Part shown: piece after piece, positions 1 to 11,488 of the stretch
Position numbering within the stretch: position 1 is the stretch's first letter
Layout of the letters: each line of letters opens with the position of its first letter
Assembly: GCA_903813345.2 (NCBI GenBank)
Contig: CAIIXF020000137.1
Span: forward strand, 1 to 25,000
DNA: 25,000 bases
Reading direction: 5' to 3'
Source of the DNA: Owenia fusiformis
Taxonomy: Eukaryota > Annelida > Polychaeta > Sabellida > Oweniidae
Translations under genes and position numbers: made by a program
The notes under the pieces: model-generated
What the model was told of the DNA's origin: nothing
What the model saw: only the letters and a program-made list of their open reading frames with translations
The model's database searches: none

Positions 1-1706
1 CTACATCTAGCTTTACCATACTTCTGTAGTTTGAAGATAATCCATTTTTCGGTGATTCCAATTTTGTAAAAAATCTATGATTCACCCTTATGCTCATATG
101 TGTGTTCTGTGAGAAAGGGGTAATGGTCGCCAAGGGATTCTAGTTTCGACACTTATTGACCCTAGTTGAGAATAAACTAATTACTCTAGGAAAACAGTTG
201 TAATCGGGCCCCCGTGTAGGTCGATGTATAGATGTTAGAACCCTAAAGAGCATTATCACCATAACCATATTTAAAGTGAAAACCTGAGTTCCATAGAGAA
301 TTAGGACTTTACTCTGGTTTAGTGCAGTTTGGTGAATTAAAACAGAACATAATATTTATTGATGGCGAAGAGAAAAGAACAAATTGTGACATTCGTAAGA
401 TAATAGACACATACGTCCTCTACAAACCTGATACACGGTGTGATAGACCATATCAAATTGATAACCGTTTGGTTTCATAAATGACTCGCAAAAAGTAAAA
501 AGATTATTTATTTGAATTTTTCGAAAATTAAATCAGCATGTTTTGAGGATGCTGCTATTTTCTCCTCATAAGGCAATTTAATGTCATCCACATGTTTAAC
601 TGTTTGTTCCTTGATTAAAGTAAAATTATCGAACGATCTGACTTTATATTTTTCAATCAACCCCGTTTGATAAATGATACCTTTTCCCCGATTTGACATA
701 GATTGATTGCAATGAATACCTCAATGAGATAACCCTAGTCTCGCTAGAATTGCTTTTCAAAGTCTTATGAGATTGACAGTATCTTGTTTCACAATTTGTG
801 GTAAGCAGATAATGGGCACACGTAACATTAGAAGTCTATTTCAAAATGAATTTTCCACATGACAAACCTCATGTAAATCAGCGTGAATTGAATTACTTTA
901 TGAAATTGCTTCAAGTATCGCTTTCATATTAAGTAGGCGTTGTACTTTGCTCCAGGAACAAGTTCTGGGAATTTTAATAAATACTGGATGACTATGGGCA
1001 ATTCAAAATTCTATCCGCTAAAAGGTGTTGATTTAAATGTTACTGAATGTTGAAAACAAAATTCTCATCGAAAGTCAACTCAATTTTGAATGTTAACAAA
1101 AAGTCGTGAATATTTTAAAATAACGTCAACTTAAAATGCGATCTCATTCTTAATAGAATTAAGTAATGTGTTTTTAGAGACCCATTAACCCAAATTGCAT
1201 CAAAACGTTTTAGCATATGCCTCGACTTATCTCCAAAAGAAGCAATGATTCCGATTTAAAGGACGTACCATATGTCAGCGTCAATTTCATCCGACAATGT
1301 ATGCAGCTATTTCGTTTCATTTACCGATATATAATAATATAATGTGTACTTTTCATTTCACTAATGGTCTTTTTATGGCTACTTACGTCACATTTGATGT
1401 CATTTATCAACACAAAGTTTCTACTTCGAACTTTCAGTTGGGGCGGTTTTATGAAATATCGAATTGATAGTATTCCAGTAATTTCCTATTCTAAGCTTGA
1501 TTTACTTTAGTGAGAGAGCTGGATGACGTTAATGTAAGGGGGTTTACATAGAGTTGTGCCTGAGGGTATCCTTAACTTCATGTTAGCTCGAATTCAATTA
1601 CCTAACATTTATTCAATCGCTTGTAAACCCCGTGGGCGAAACGACAAATCAGGAAAACAGTCCAATAGCAAAGCAAACCTGTATTGCGTCTGGTGTGTTC
1701 GCAATG
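1..1706. other. AT-rich non-coding stretch, no feature seen
   Basis: No gene, RNA gene or mobile element is recognisable. A 63-codon minus-strand frame (508-699) is short, has no recognisable motif and is of a length expected by chance in DNA this AT-rich. A 10-bp inverted match (around 1539-1548 with 1622-1631) was seen, but the flanks do not pair, so it is not called. Confidence 0.5.
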
Positions 1707-1755
1707 GACAATGTCAAAATTGAATAATATTGTAATTATTCAAAATTAAAATGTC
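1707..1755. repeat. Imperfect hairpin, about 21-bp stem
   Basis: The outer GACA (1707-1710) pairs with TGTC at the right end, and the inner TTGAATAAT pairs with ATTATTCAA around a short loop. The middle of the stem is mismatched, with roughly three quarters of positions pairing by eye. It is AT-rich, so it could be chance or the relic of a small hairpin element. No target duplication is visible. Confidence 0.3.
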
Positions 1756-2345
1756 CCCCGAGTCTTTCATTGACATTATTTAGTTAACAGTGATCAATCA
1801 AAATGTGAGCATTCAGCAAAGTTGCTGATGTTGAAGACTTGCTGTTTCATGCAGATGACTACCTTGTTTTATACAAGACGTATTGATTCTGGAAAGAGTC
1901 AATTAAATATCATTGTGTGATTTATAACAAACCGGATATTATATTTTCGGTGTATAATGGCGTGCCGGAACACCTTATAATCCTTCTATCATGTACCCGA
2001 ATCGGATAATATACTAATGAAAATTAAAAAGACGCGGGTACCACTGAAATAAACCCCATTTCATCCACCATTCATAACATAGAAGCATGAATATATTGAG
2101 GTTCGAGTGATAAAACCTAATAGAACTGTTCCGTATTCTAGATTCAATCCTGATATATTCCTATATTGGAATCCCAGAAAAGTGAATATCAGCGGGAATT
2201 GGCTGCGTAGTAAATAGGTTCGAGTAATGGAACGTTATGAAGAATTATTGCAATGCCATGACATCTACACGCGTAAACTCCAAAACTATTGTCTAACCTT
2301 AATTTAAATCGTGAAAAACGAGTTGTTGCACCAGAAGACCACCAT
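1756..2345. other. Non-coding stretch, nothing definable
   Basis: No reading frame of note. The words GGTTCGAGT at about 2099 and 2218 resemble a tRNA T-loop, but no acceptor or anticodon stem can be built around either. Confidence 0.45.
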
Positions 2346-2378
2346 TACATCATTTACAGTTTGACAGAAAATGATGTA
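2346..2378. repeat. Perfect 10-bp stem hairpin, 13-nt loop
   Basis: TACATCATTT (2346-2355) is the exact reverse complement of AAATGATGTA (2369-2378). Pairing does not extend convincingly outward. No T-run or coding neighbour makes it a terminator, and its function is unknown. Confidence 0.35.
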
Positions 2379-5300
2379 GTGTATTAAATGCCATGACCAA
2401 ACCGACATTTTAATAGACTAGCTAGGCGCATCGAGAAGAGGATCCTATTAAACACCAATCCAGTTATCATGATATATCAGTTGTTTGTTTCACAGTCGAA
2501 ATAAATCTAATTTAAATTACGCCTAAAGACAAGAAAATCCATATTTGCATGCCGATTTCAAAATTATTGACTTCTAGGCTGCTAGCAAACCAGCTTTAAA
2601 TTCCAACGAGGGATTAAATTCGAGCCGTTATGGAAAATGAAGTTAACCAGCCTTTTTCTCGATTCGAAATAATCAGTATAATTGCTAAACATCCAAAATA
2701 GGTAAACATTCATTTAGCCAATCATCTCTAAAACATGATACCAAAGTATGCTAAATCAATTTCTATAGATATTCCAAGAAGTGCGAGTAGCGATATAAAA
2801 ATGAAACAATGATTAAGGGTATATGTACTTGGAGTATCGTATCAGAAAATATGTATAATCTAAAAATCTTAGCCAAATATAAATCTACGCTAAAATAAGG
2901 CGTCATCGGATCAGTGTGAATTTATTTTGCATAAACAAATCATATGAAGATCAAAATTAACTTATGCCACATTCTCAAATTATATGATAAATATAGTGTT
3001 TTCTTCTTTTCGCCACACTAGCAATACTCTTTGAATGGATTGTTTGATGCACAAATTGTTGAAAAACATTAGCTTTACCACTTCTTGTAATGCACCTTAC
3101 AAAATATGGGCTTTGATAACTGAGGACTTTCTATTATACTGACTTTATTATGAATTTTTCTATGAAATATTACATGTCATATTCCATGGCTAGCGTAAAG
3201 CAATCTACTCCAGCTGTCATCTTAACTTAACATAGTGTGGGGCTGTTCTTGACACGTCCCATTGCTTATGGCTCTTGGATAATTCAAGGATACGTAAGAG
3301 TTTCCTTCCATATTACCGTTCCGTGTTCAAAGATATTAAATCAAAAGTCGAAGTGGAAATCGACTTTGAGTTATGTTGCTGTTGTCCATTATTGTAACTT
3401 TAGTGTCGGAGTAATGTATAACTTACAGAAAATGCATTTTTATTTCAAAATAATGTGTCATATCTTGAAATTGAAATGATTATACGGTATAAACATCTCC
3501 AAATGAGCTTTGTGACATTCAGTGGTTATAAAAGATAAGATAGAACATAATAATAACCTCCATACGTTAGTAAATAACGACTATTACGTGACATACTAAC
3601 GCCTGGGTCATTCGAGAACTCGTCAGATCTATTCTAGAAAATGCATTGATGATTAAGGCAAACACGTTTTAAGTATCTGAATTTAGATAGTAAAAGGTTC
3701 TTGGATCTAGTTATCTTGTTTAATGTATTGTGTAGGATTCAATGTTTGACAAAATTGGGAAAATTTCTCCGTTCTACAAATCCATTTGTTTTAGGATGAT
3801 AATAGTGTTTCAGGTTTACATTCATGTGAAGCCAATGGGACTGCATTTAGATTATTAAACTAATATACCAAAACACATTTTAGAATTCTGTTTAAACAAC
3901 CTTTCATCTGGCTTCAATGAAAACCGTCAGATGATATATTTCTAGTGAAAAAATGGTCTTGTCTCAGATTTCGTTACCAGACACATTACCAAAGTTAATA
4001 AACAACTTAAAACTAATCTCTTATCTAAGGAGCATAAACTTCATTGTCAACCCCTGGATATTAACACTAGGGGAACAAACATAAATATGTGGAGATGTTA
4101 TGGATTATTTTTTATTATATTCACGTCTGTTTCATCAGGAAGAGTCATGATGTACGGTCTGAGATAAAAGCAATTACGAAAATCACAGTGGGAGGGAAAT
4201 ACAAAAATAATACGGTACCAAAGTAGAAATATATGTCTTTGAGTATGTTCCAACACAGCCTCTATAATGCCATTCATATAGAGATCGATACAACTAACCA
4301 GTTTATAGTTAACATTTTCCCAATTAATGATCACTTTAGTACCCAACCTAAAACAAGCCCGTCTTTATTGACCAATTATTTCGTGATATATCTCTAGAAG
4401 GTATTGTTTCTCAATGTAGTTTCTATGAATACGGTTGCTCCTCGTGCAGATGTAATGCATCAATACAGGATACATCAAAGAGGATATAGAGGTACTTCAG
4501 AGGTTTAGACTCCGTGGATTATTGTTACATTGCATGATTCAATAGTTTTGATTTAGTGCTTCACTACTCTCCCCAACAATCACACAATTATTCCAAAATT
4601 AGCCAATTAAAATAATTACAACACGTTTTATTCATATTCCGGTTTTTACCATTTATATAATGAATTATCTTGTGATATGAATGAATCCCCATCTCACACT
4701 TTATCAGATTTCGTCGATGATTTGGTTATATTTTGTTTTACAGTACATTTGAAAACAATTCCGGAAAATATTAGATATGAATTAGTTTTCCTTCGTGCTT
4801 GGTGTGATCAGTCATTCAGTAAATGAATATGGCTCCAAAATGTATTATGAATAATTTGATTGATCAATAATGTCTCTAGACTAGAGAACGAACTATTTTA
4901 TATGCTTTTCTGTTCCAAATCTAGATAAAATGCTGTCAGAACAAAGCTGATGATGTCATATTTTGATTAGATCTAAATTGATATCCATAATATGATATAC
5001 TTGGACATACAAGAGATTAGTTCGTGGAGATCTTGGACAATCGCATCTTTTAGTATTGAAGTTGCAAATCTCCAACCACATTGGCGGAGGTAAATCTTCC
5101 CATTCTGCGAATATTCAAAATAATCAAATATCGTTGTTTAATAGAGTGATCTGTCTTCAATTCTCTAAGGAATTAGAGTGGATGTAGTTATTTACAATTA
5201 GGTAGCACTGTCCTATATCATTTTCACATCTGGGCCTTATATCTGCAGAAACATGCAAAACGATGATTATACTACAGTTTGTCGGTAATGGTTATGATTC

Positions 5301-8205
5301 ACATTTGACCACTGTGCAAACGTCAGGATTTAAGTGGTATTTCGTGTGTAATTAACACGTATTGTTGAGTTGAGTCGAAAGCAAAGTAATTGTGTACGAA
5401 TGTAGTAAAATCCAGAACCAGTGTAGCTTAAACCTATATTCTTGTTCCTATCATGTTTTCAGGGTGTTTCTATTAGTTGGAAATTGTATTGTCGATAACC
5501 ATTACCTCTAATGGCATCCAGTAGGAACAGTCTCATACATCAATGTTACTTTTACACTTTCACAATGGGGTATTCGTGATCCATTCCTTGTAGTGTTTAC
5601 ATCAAACCTTACTAAAAACTATAATAGGGTGCAATAATGGGCTCTCTAAATTGACCCATCTTATAGATCTTAATAGAACAGAGCTTTGAAAATGTGAGAT
5701 AAACGATGAGGTTTGACTTTAGGGTCGTTTTGAATAAAATTATGAGTTCCCTCAATTAACTCTCTGGTCAGTCGTTCACCTCACTCTTATGTGGACTGAA
5801 TCCAAATTATGATAAAATACCAGGATAGATTTAGGAATGGAACAACAATGGCATCAATTAGCGTCCCTCGATCGAATTGTCCCATTAGGATTATACACAG
5901 CTTTATATAACCAAATTTAGATTGTTATTATCATTTTAGTTACTTAGACATTCTCCTTTGGGTATCTCTTCACGCCTACCACTCTCGAGAGTAGTACCAT
6001 ACCACTTATAAAAGGGCATACTGTTAAGAGTAAATAGAGTATTGTAAATTACTACACTTGTTTCACCATCACACAATAAGCATCAAGAGAGATTGCATAA
6101 TCCAATTTACGTGAAAGCAAAGTAAAATATTGTTTCATTATCTTCAAACTTGTCTCCATTTACTGAATTAAATATGAGCGACTATGTGACTTAATTTCCA
6201 AAAACGTAATTTAAATATTTAAGCACACGTGAAAGATATCGAACACAGAAATACCAGTGTCTTACACTCCCTTACACCACCATTTGATGATCATAATTAC
6301 AACTCAAAACCGTTACACCAAAAAAAGGTCATTCATACTGCATCCAAAACAATACAAATGTAGAAGGACAAATAGAATGTATTGACAATACTTTTGTAAA
6401 TACGTCTAATCGAACGTTAGCCATTGAGAATGAGCTAAACTATAAAACACAAAGCATTAGTGTCATTACAGACAAATAGTAACATTCTCGAAATGAATCC
6501 CATCTTGAAGCATAATTTATTTGTTTTTCCTTTTCTGCAAATTTGACACATTTTCTTGAGCCATCTGAAACAATATACACCATTATTGCGGTCTAAGTGA
6601 CATTCTTAAAGTAATATCGTTTAACTGAATCTTCTACAGAATCCCCTAATGTGTACACTTTACCAAAGGCATCTTAAGCAATTTGTTATTACGAGTCTAG
6701 AATTTCCATGCGATTGACAGGTCAATTCGATGAATTTTCCAAAAGTCAAACGCCTTCTATCTGACAACTTCTTATCTGTCCCTTTCCACAAATTATAGTG
6801 TCTAATATTTCACGCCTCATGCTTAAACCTCAAATGTGAAATACAATAACATATGAGAGAGGCTGTGAATATCTTTGATCATTGTGATAATTACTTTAAG
6901 TCTAATCTCCGGCCTACCTATTTGAAAATTGATCAGAATATGGACATCCACGATGATATTTTTAAACAACACAATACTATTTGTCTGGTTTGTATGCATC
7001 ACTGCTTCGTGAGTAGAAATGATCAACCTTAAATGTTCAAATGGAGGAGACTCGGCTCACTTCATCGTAGCATCATGACATTTAAGCAACTAGCAAATCG
7101 TTGAAACCAACATCTTAACTGAGCTTAAACCATAATTCTTATGTCGTATCAAGATTAGCATCTGTATTTGGATGACCCGTGTTTCAACATTAATGACATG
7201 GATGTGTTTAGGTATAACACAGTTGAATCGGTAATGAAAGAAACGCCAGGATTACAGTGACAAGGGTCAAAATACATAACGTTTAGAAGATAAAATTGGA
7301 TATGATGTTTTGGATTTCAGATGCGATCGTGATTCAACTGACATTTTAGCAAAATGTGTTCTCTGAAGTGTGATTCTGCCTAGTTGAAGAGTCTCTAAAA
7401 CAAGTATTCGAAAATCGTATGTCTGAGTGTACCTATAATGCTTTTAGTCCTTCCTAAACATCATCAACAGCCTAAATCTGTGATTTCTAGAGCACCATTT
7501 TTGTCATGGCATTGACATTTAGACTGCGATGGTCTTTTGAGCCTAGATTTGATCCTAAACATATATATTGAATTCAAAAGTCTTAACCATTAGCCAAATT
7601 ACATCACTGATAAGTATCCTATTGTCTGCAGATTCCTAAAATGCCAATGCCATTACATTTTCCATAATCACTTGGATTCCCAATCCCACGGGGGGACATA
7701 GCGAGGCTTATTTAATTCTATCTTAAAGGTATTGATCTTACCGGCTAATTATTCATCCATAACATATTGAATGTTAGCGATGTTTTCTCTGTATCTTAAT
7801 TTAGATTTATTACTAAGGATCTCTAAGTGCTCAGAATAATGACATAATTGTTGCTATTATCGAATTATAGGGATTAGCGATGTGTCATTTACTCCTTAGT
7901 GGTGATCAATCTCTTCACCTGGACGTGTTATTTCTTTGCACAGGTATCCCAATCTATTTATATTTTCTTCTGGGTTTATTCAATGTGGGTCCGTGCCAGA
8001 ATAGTCTTGTGTACCTTAAACATCTGCAATTGTTCTTGAATCCAAAAATGTAAATGTTCATAAAACATTCCTCTACTTGTAGCTTTAACTTTCTTAATTG
8101 TTTATTACTAAAACTATTTTCCTCTTCATTTTTGAATACTTCTGTGTGAATGAAATGTCCCTTGGTGGTCTGGTCATGGATTGTGATTTTGGTTCTCGAT
8201 TGGAT
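2379..8205. other. Long AT-rich non-coding stretch, no feature seen
   Basis: Nearly 6 kb were read on both strands without finding a gene, RNA gene, tandem array or terminal-repeat element. Short frames at 3237-3479 (+), 4098-4346 (-), 6823-7026 (-) and 7954-8247 (-) have no recognisable domain, and nothing around them marks an exon. A small stem of CGTTAGTA against TACTAACG, from about 3565 to 3601, is too short to call. This is probably intergenic or intronic DNA. Confidence 0.5.
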
Positions 8206-8233
8206 GGGGAAGGGGAAGGGTTGGGGAAGGGGG
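8206..8233 (+). other. Potential G-quadruplex, five G-runs
   Basis: The plus strand carries G4, G4, G3, G4 and G5 runs separated by AA, AA, TT and AA. This meets the usual four-runs-of-three-or-more rule for an intramolecular G-quadruplex with very short loops, which are expected to be stable. It is isolated in AT-rich DNA, with no gene beside it to suggest a promoter role. It could equally be a decayed purine-rich simple repeat. Confidence 0.6.
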
Positions 8234-9300
8234 ATGCTTGACAGCATTACTTTTCACTTTAGATCATGTTTTTGGACACATAGGGTACATTTTTCTTATG
8301 ACAGATTTATACTTTGAGTTTGCTTTTCTTGCTGGGTTTCTTTAGGGTAGTTCTCTCCCTTTTGGCATCTGTGCTTAGATATCTAAGTATTTTCTTCTTA
8401 CCATATTACACAACTTACAAATTTACACTCGTGCCGACTTATTGACTAATGAGTCTGACTGATGGTAGCAGGAAATATGACCATATATAGATTGGTTGGT
8501 TCGTTACTGGTCGACAGAACATCGTCACAATAAAAACTTTTCTATTCGACAATGACAACAAATGTATACACAAGTTGATTTAAAACACAACAAACTGCAG
8601 CTGTAGAGAAAGGCTATTATTCACTTGTATAATGAGTATCTTTAGGGTGGGGGTGATGTATTGAATTCCTCCGCGAATGAAATATTTCTACCTTTGAAAC
8701 CGAAAGTATTGAGGCAAGATTTATTACAAATTTATAAAATGTTCATTCTGAAAAGGTTTGTAATTGACTTTGATTCAACGTGCTTTCTCTCTTCGTCTTA
8801 TTTGTGTGTGTCAGGTAAAGTAGAATGCCACTAAAAACAGTTTTGGCCTACCCTGTATAAACATTTTTATTGGTTTCTATGACGACAACGTGGTGAAAAA
8901 TATCAAGCGACAGCCGTTCTTACTGCAGTGACTCTCTCGAATGGATCAGGGAACCGTTGCTATTGACATATGTATTCTATAATGCCAATCCTTATTATCA
9001 TTATATAAATGTGACTTCCAACATGATACTCGAAGGAAAATTCCATTACTTTGATTAAACAAACATCCTCCATTCAGATAGTATAGCTCCTGCAAAGCTT
9101 TGATCGTAACAAGATACGTAAATAGTAATACAGTTAGACTTAGGTTTAATATTACTACATTCCATTACAGAAATTAGGTGTCATAAATGTAACGATGAAA
9201 TGCAACCATGGAGTGAATTTTTTGATTTGAGCAAACTGGTGGATATTAAAGTTACATTATTAATGACTACCCAATGCGCAATGTGATCATCTGGAAACTT
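8234..9300. other. Non-coding stretch, nothing definable
   Basis: No frame or repeat worth naming. A word TACCCTGTATAA near 8850 recalls a transposon end, but no inverted partner was found. Confidence 0.45.
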
Positions 9301-9318
9301 TTAATTGCCATTCAATGT

Positions 9319-9400
9319 AACGATTTTAGATTAAATAATGTATTTAGTTCACAATGATGTCACGTTTAGTGCCATTAAATGCGACGTACATTAAGACTGT
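9319..9400 (+). repeat. 82-bp repeat unit, copy A
   Basis: This is the first full copy of an 82-bp unit that begins AACGATTTTAGA, passes through AGTTCACAATGATGTCACG and ends GCGACGTACATTAAGACTGT. Copy B starts directly after it, so the period is exactly 82 bp. Counted by hand, copy A matches the copy at 9845 at 69 of 82 positions without gaps, and the copy at 10537 at 66 of 82. The words GCCATTCAATGT just upstream (about 9307-9318) look like the tail of a preceding unit. Confidence 0.75.
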
Positions 9401-9475
9401 AACGATTGAAGAATAAAGAGTGCATTTATATAGAGTTGGCAATGATGTCACACTTAGTACCATTCAATAAAGAGC
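9401..9475 (+). repeat. 82-bp repeat unit, copy B (degenerate, truncated)
   Basis: It starts AACGATTGAAGAATAAAG and keeps GGCAATGATGTCACACTTAG and TACCATTCAA, but has about 6 extra bases in the middle. It loses the family 3' end (GCGACGTAC) and runs into unrelated sequence. Its head-to-tail placement after copy A shows the unit was once tandem here. Confidence 0.55.
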
Positions 9476-9844
9476 TTTTTATATAGGTTTTCAGCCAAAC
9501 TTATACTGCAACCTTTTACTTTCGAATGACGTGAACACTGGGGAGAAAGGTTTCTCAAAGAAACCAGGAAAGTACTTTTCATCAGAAAAATTGTTCTCGT
9601 TTCCTAATCGAAGGAATTGATTTGTGAATATCCCAGCAATGGCTTTCACAAATTTTTAAGTTTTAATCTTATTTTGAAACCGGAACCCACGAACCACCTA
9701 CTTGAATATTTTGTTGTTATTTGGAGGATAAAAGCACCGGATCTTCGTTTCCAGAGTGCTATACCTGACTTGTACAAGTACAGGTTTGCGTATACCTGTT
9801 CCAAATGACTTATATCGGAAGCTATCTATTGCGATCTACATGAA
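9476..9844. other. Spacer between repeat clusters
   Basis: No copy of the 82-bp unit is visible. A 63-codon plus-strand frame (9617-9808) has no recognisable features. The stretch may be an insertion that split an older tandem array, but no terminal repeats of an insertion were found. Confidence 0.35.
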
Positions 9845-9926
9845 GACGATTTTAGAATACAGAATGCATTAAGTTCACAATGATGGCACGCTTTGCGCCA
9901 TTAAATGCGACGTACATTAATACACT
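9845..9926 (+). repeat. 82-bp repeat unit, copy C
   Basis: It aligns without gaps to copy A over all 82 positions, with 69 identical. The 24 bases at 9897-9920 are identical to 9371-9394. The following ACGGTATTAAATTAAAG, from about 9928, resembles the start of a further unit that is lost soon after. The copy is isolated from the first cluster by about 370 bp. Confidence 0.75.
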
Positions 9927-9949
9927 TACGGTATTAAATTAAAGATTTT

Positions 9950-10392
9950 CGCGTCTCCTCTTTCCTCTCCTGGATTATTTGAGACTATGGTGTTTTTCAA
10001 TGGCCTGCAGAAGCTTGTAAAGTATGCTTCAATTTGGTACCCATATCATCACCCTATTCAGCTGTGGGGAATATTGGATGCGGCATGGAGAGTGCGAAGC
10101 AAACGGTCATTTTTGAATTTAAATTTGGGACATTTCTTAAACTAAGCCGTTTTGGGACTTCAAATATACCCAGATTTGTGAAGTTGACACCAAATATCAA
10201 AAAAATGGGAAAATAGTAGACTAAGTGTAACTCATTCTATGGCGATGTAAGTATGCATTAAACCTTTCATAGACCTATATATTTTGAGATTCTTCTTTCT
10301 ATACACCGTCCTCAGCATTCATAAAAATGGTGTTCAAAGTACACTATCCATACAAATGATTTTTGCATCTTTGAGCCAGACAGTCTCTGTGT
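9950..10392. other. Spacer between repeat clusters
   Basis: Nothing coding is recognised. A 60-codon plus frame (10034-10216) has no motif. No further copy of the 82-bp unit was detected. Confidence 0.35.
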
Positions 10393-10534
10393 GATTTTAT
10401 AAAAATTGTTCATCAGAGCCCCCTCTAAATATTGGGTGCGGAAAAGCTCCATTAACATATAACCTTTTATTTTTCACACTCAATATATAGAAGGGGCTCA
10501 TTACTGATGAAAATTTCCGAATTTTTATAAAATC
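10393..10534. repeat. Imperfect inverted repeat (hairpin element)
   Basis: GATTTTATAAAAATT at 10393-10407 is the exact reverse complement of 10520-10534. Further in, CATCAGAGCCCCCTCTAAATATTG (left) pairs with the right arm around GGGGCTCATTACTGATG and CAATATATAG, with small indels. The arms are about 50-60 bp, separated by a short centre that also pairs partly (CATATAACC against GGTTATATG is implied by the arm order). It ends two bases before copy D of the 82-bp repeat. It could be a small MITE or a structural part of the larger repeat. No clear target duplication was found. Confidence 0.6.
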
Positions 10535-10536
10535 CG

Positions 10537-10618
10537 TACGATTTTAGATTAATGAATTCACTTAGTTGACAATGACCTCACGTATAGTGCTATCCAATGC
10601 GACGTACGTTAATACGGT
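10537..10618 (+). repeat. 82-bp repeat unit, copy D
   Basis: It begins TACGATTTTAGATTAATGAA and ends GCGACGTACGTTAATACGGT. By hand count it matches copy A at 66 of 82 positions without gaps. The next unit starts at once with AACGGTGTTAGA, which again gives an 82-bp step. Confidence 0.7.
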
Positions 10619-10775
10619 AACGGTGTTAGAGTAATGAATTATTTAGTTCACAGTGATTTAATATTGAGACATTCTGAGAATGAAATGAAATAAGTTCACA
10701 ATGGTCTCTCTTTTTTCCCTTTTCATTGTCAATAAATGCCTAAATACGATAATATTTTAGAATAAATATAAATAC
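10619..10775 (+). repeat. 82-bp repeat units, degenerate tail (copies E and F)
   Basis: Copy E (from 10619) keeps AACGGTGTTAGAGTAATGAATTA and AGTTCACAGTGAT and then diverges. A later AAGTTCACAATGG (about 10692) and an AATAAATGCCTAAATACG to ATTTTAGAATAAAT segment (about 10730-10770) are recognisable as another decayed unit. The register is disturbed by indels. Confidence 0.5.
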
Positions 10776-11332
10776 TGGTCGTGTTGATCTCTCTTTTCTC
10801 ACACTTGGAATGTACCGAAAATTGGACTGAAACGCACTGAAAAGTCATACATTAGTGTACAATGTATAACACAATTCCTACAGTAACTTAAATTCATGTT
10901 TCAATCAAAATAATGCGGTTTGCTGTCAATTTCGATTCATAGCAAATCGGGAATCGTGAAATTACATTAAATTCCTTTTCTGGATATGATGGACGGGTAT
11001 TTACAAATAGGAAATCTAATTTCAGGCTGAGCTTGTTATAGATATCTGGTAATAATAAAAATCTGGAAATAGCTATCGTCCTCCACATCCAATCTAGTAA
11101 AAATATTAATCAGATGTGATGCTATAAATGAGGCGATTGATCTTTTTTAGAATGGTCGATTGAATTGTACATGTCGGGTACACTAGAACTAATCATGTCT
11201 ATTTTGTGACGCTTACCAAAGAGAAACACTTCCCCACGTAAGTTTAGTAGCCTGGAATTTTCATTTGATAGCACATCAAAATGTGCCGTGTTTGAATCTT
11301 AATTCTGTTCCTTACACCCCAGTCACATTTGT
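10776..11332. other. Non-coding stretch, nothing definable
   Basis: The 64-codon minus frame at 10894-11088 has no recognisable motif and no support as an exon. Confidence 0.4.
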
Positions 11333-11427
11333 CGCACGGAGGCCGTGCGTCGACCGCAGATCAATTAAATCAGTGTATATCTGCGGTGAGCGTAGGAAAA
11401 CTACGTTCGCCTAGCGGCCTCCGTGCG
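11333..11427. repeat. GC-rich nested hairpin / foldback element core
   Basis: CGCACGGAGGCCG (11333-11345) is the exact reverse complement of CGGCCTCCGTGCG (11415-11427). Inside it, ACCGCAGAT pairs with ATCTGCGGT around an AT-rich loop, and CGTAG-GAAAA-CTACG makes a third stem. The left side can also fold alone, because GTCGCACGG pairs with CCGTGCG. It is an abrupt GC- and CpG-rich island in AT-rich DNA. Such palindromic CpG-rich units are typical of short hairpin transposable elements in invertebrate genomes, but the family is not named here. Confidence 0.65.
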
Positions 11428-11467
11428 GCGTATCCAGTTTTTTACAGGCCGCAGGGTCGCCGTAGAA

Positions 11468-11488
11468 ATTATAACTCGGAGTTATAAT
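11468..11488. repeat. 21-bp palindrome next to the GC-rich hairpin
   Basis: ATTATAACTC and GAGTTATAAT are exact reverse complements around a single central G. The palindrome sits between two copies of CGTAGAAAT (11461-11469 and 11511-11519), about 40 bp beyond the GC-rich hairpin. It may be part of the same element. Confidence 0.5.

Noticed and set aside
1538-1631. 10-bp inverted match GGGGTTTACA / TGTAAACCCC
   Set aside because: The flanking bases do not pair, so it is too short to separate from chance.
2099-2232. Two GGTTCGAGT words resembling tRNA T-loops
   Set aside because: No acceptor, D or anticodon stem can be formed around either copy.
8845-8862. CCTACCCTGTATAAAC resembling a Tc1/mariner end
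   Set aside because: No inverted partner with TA flank was found nearby.
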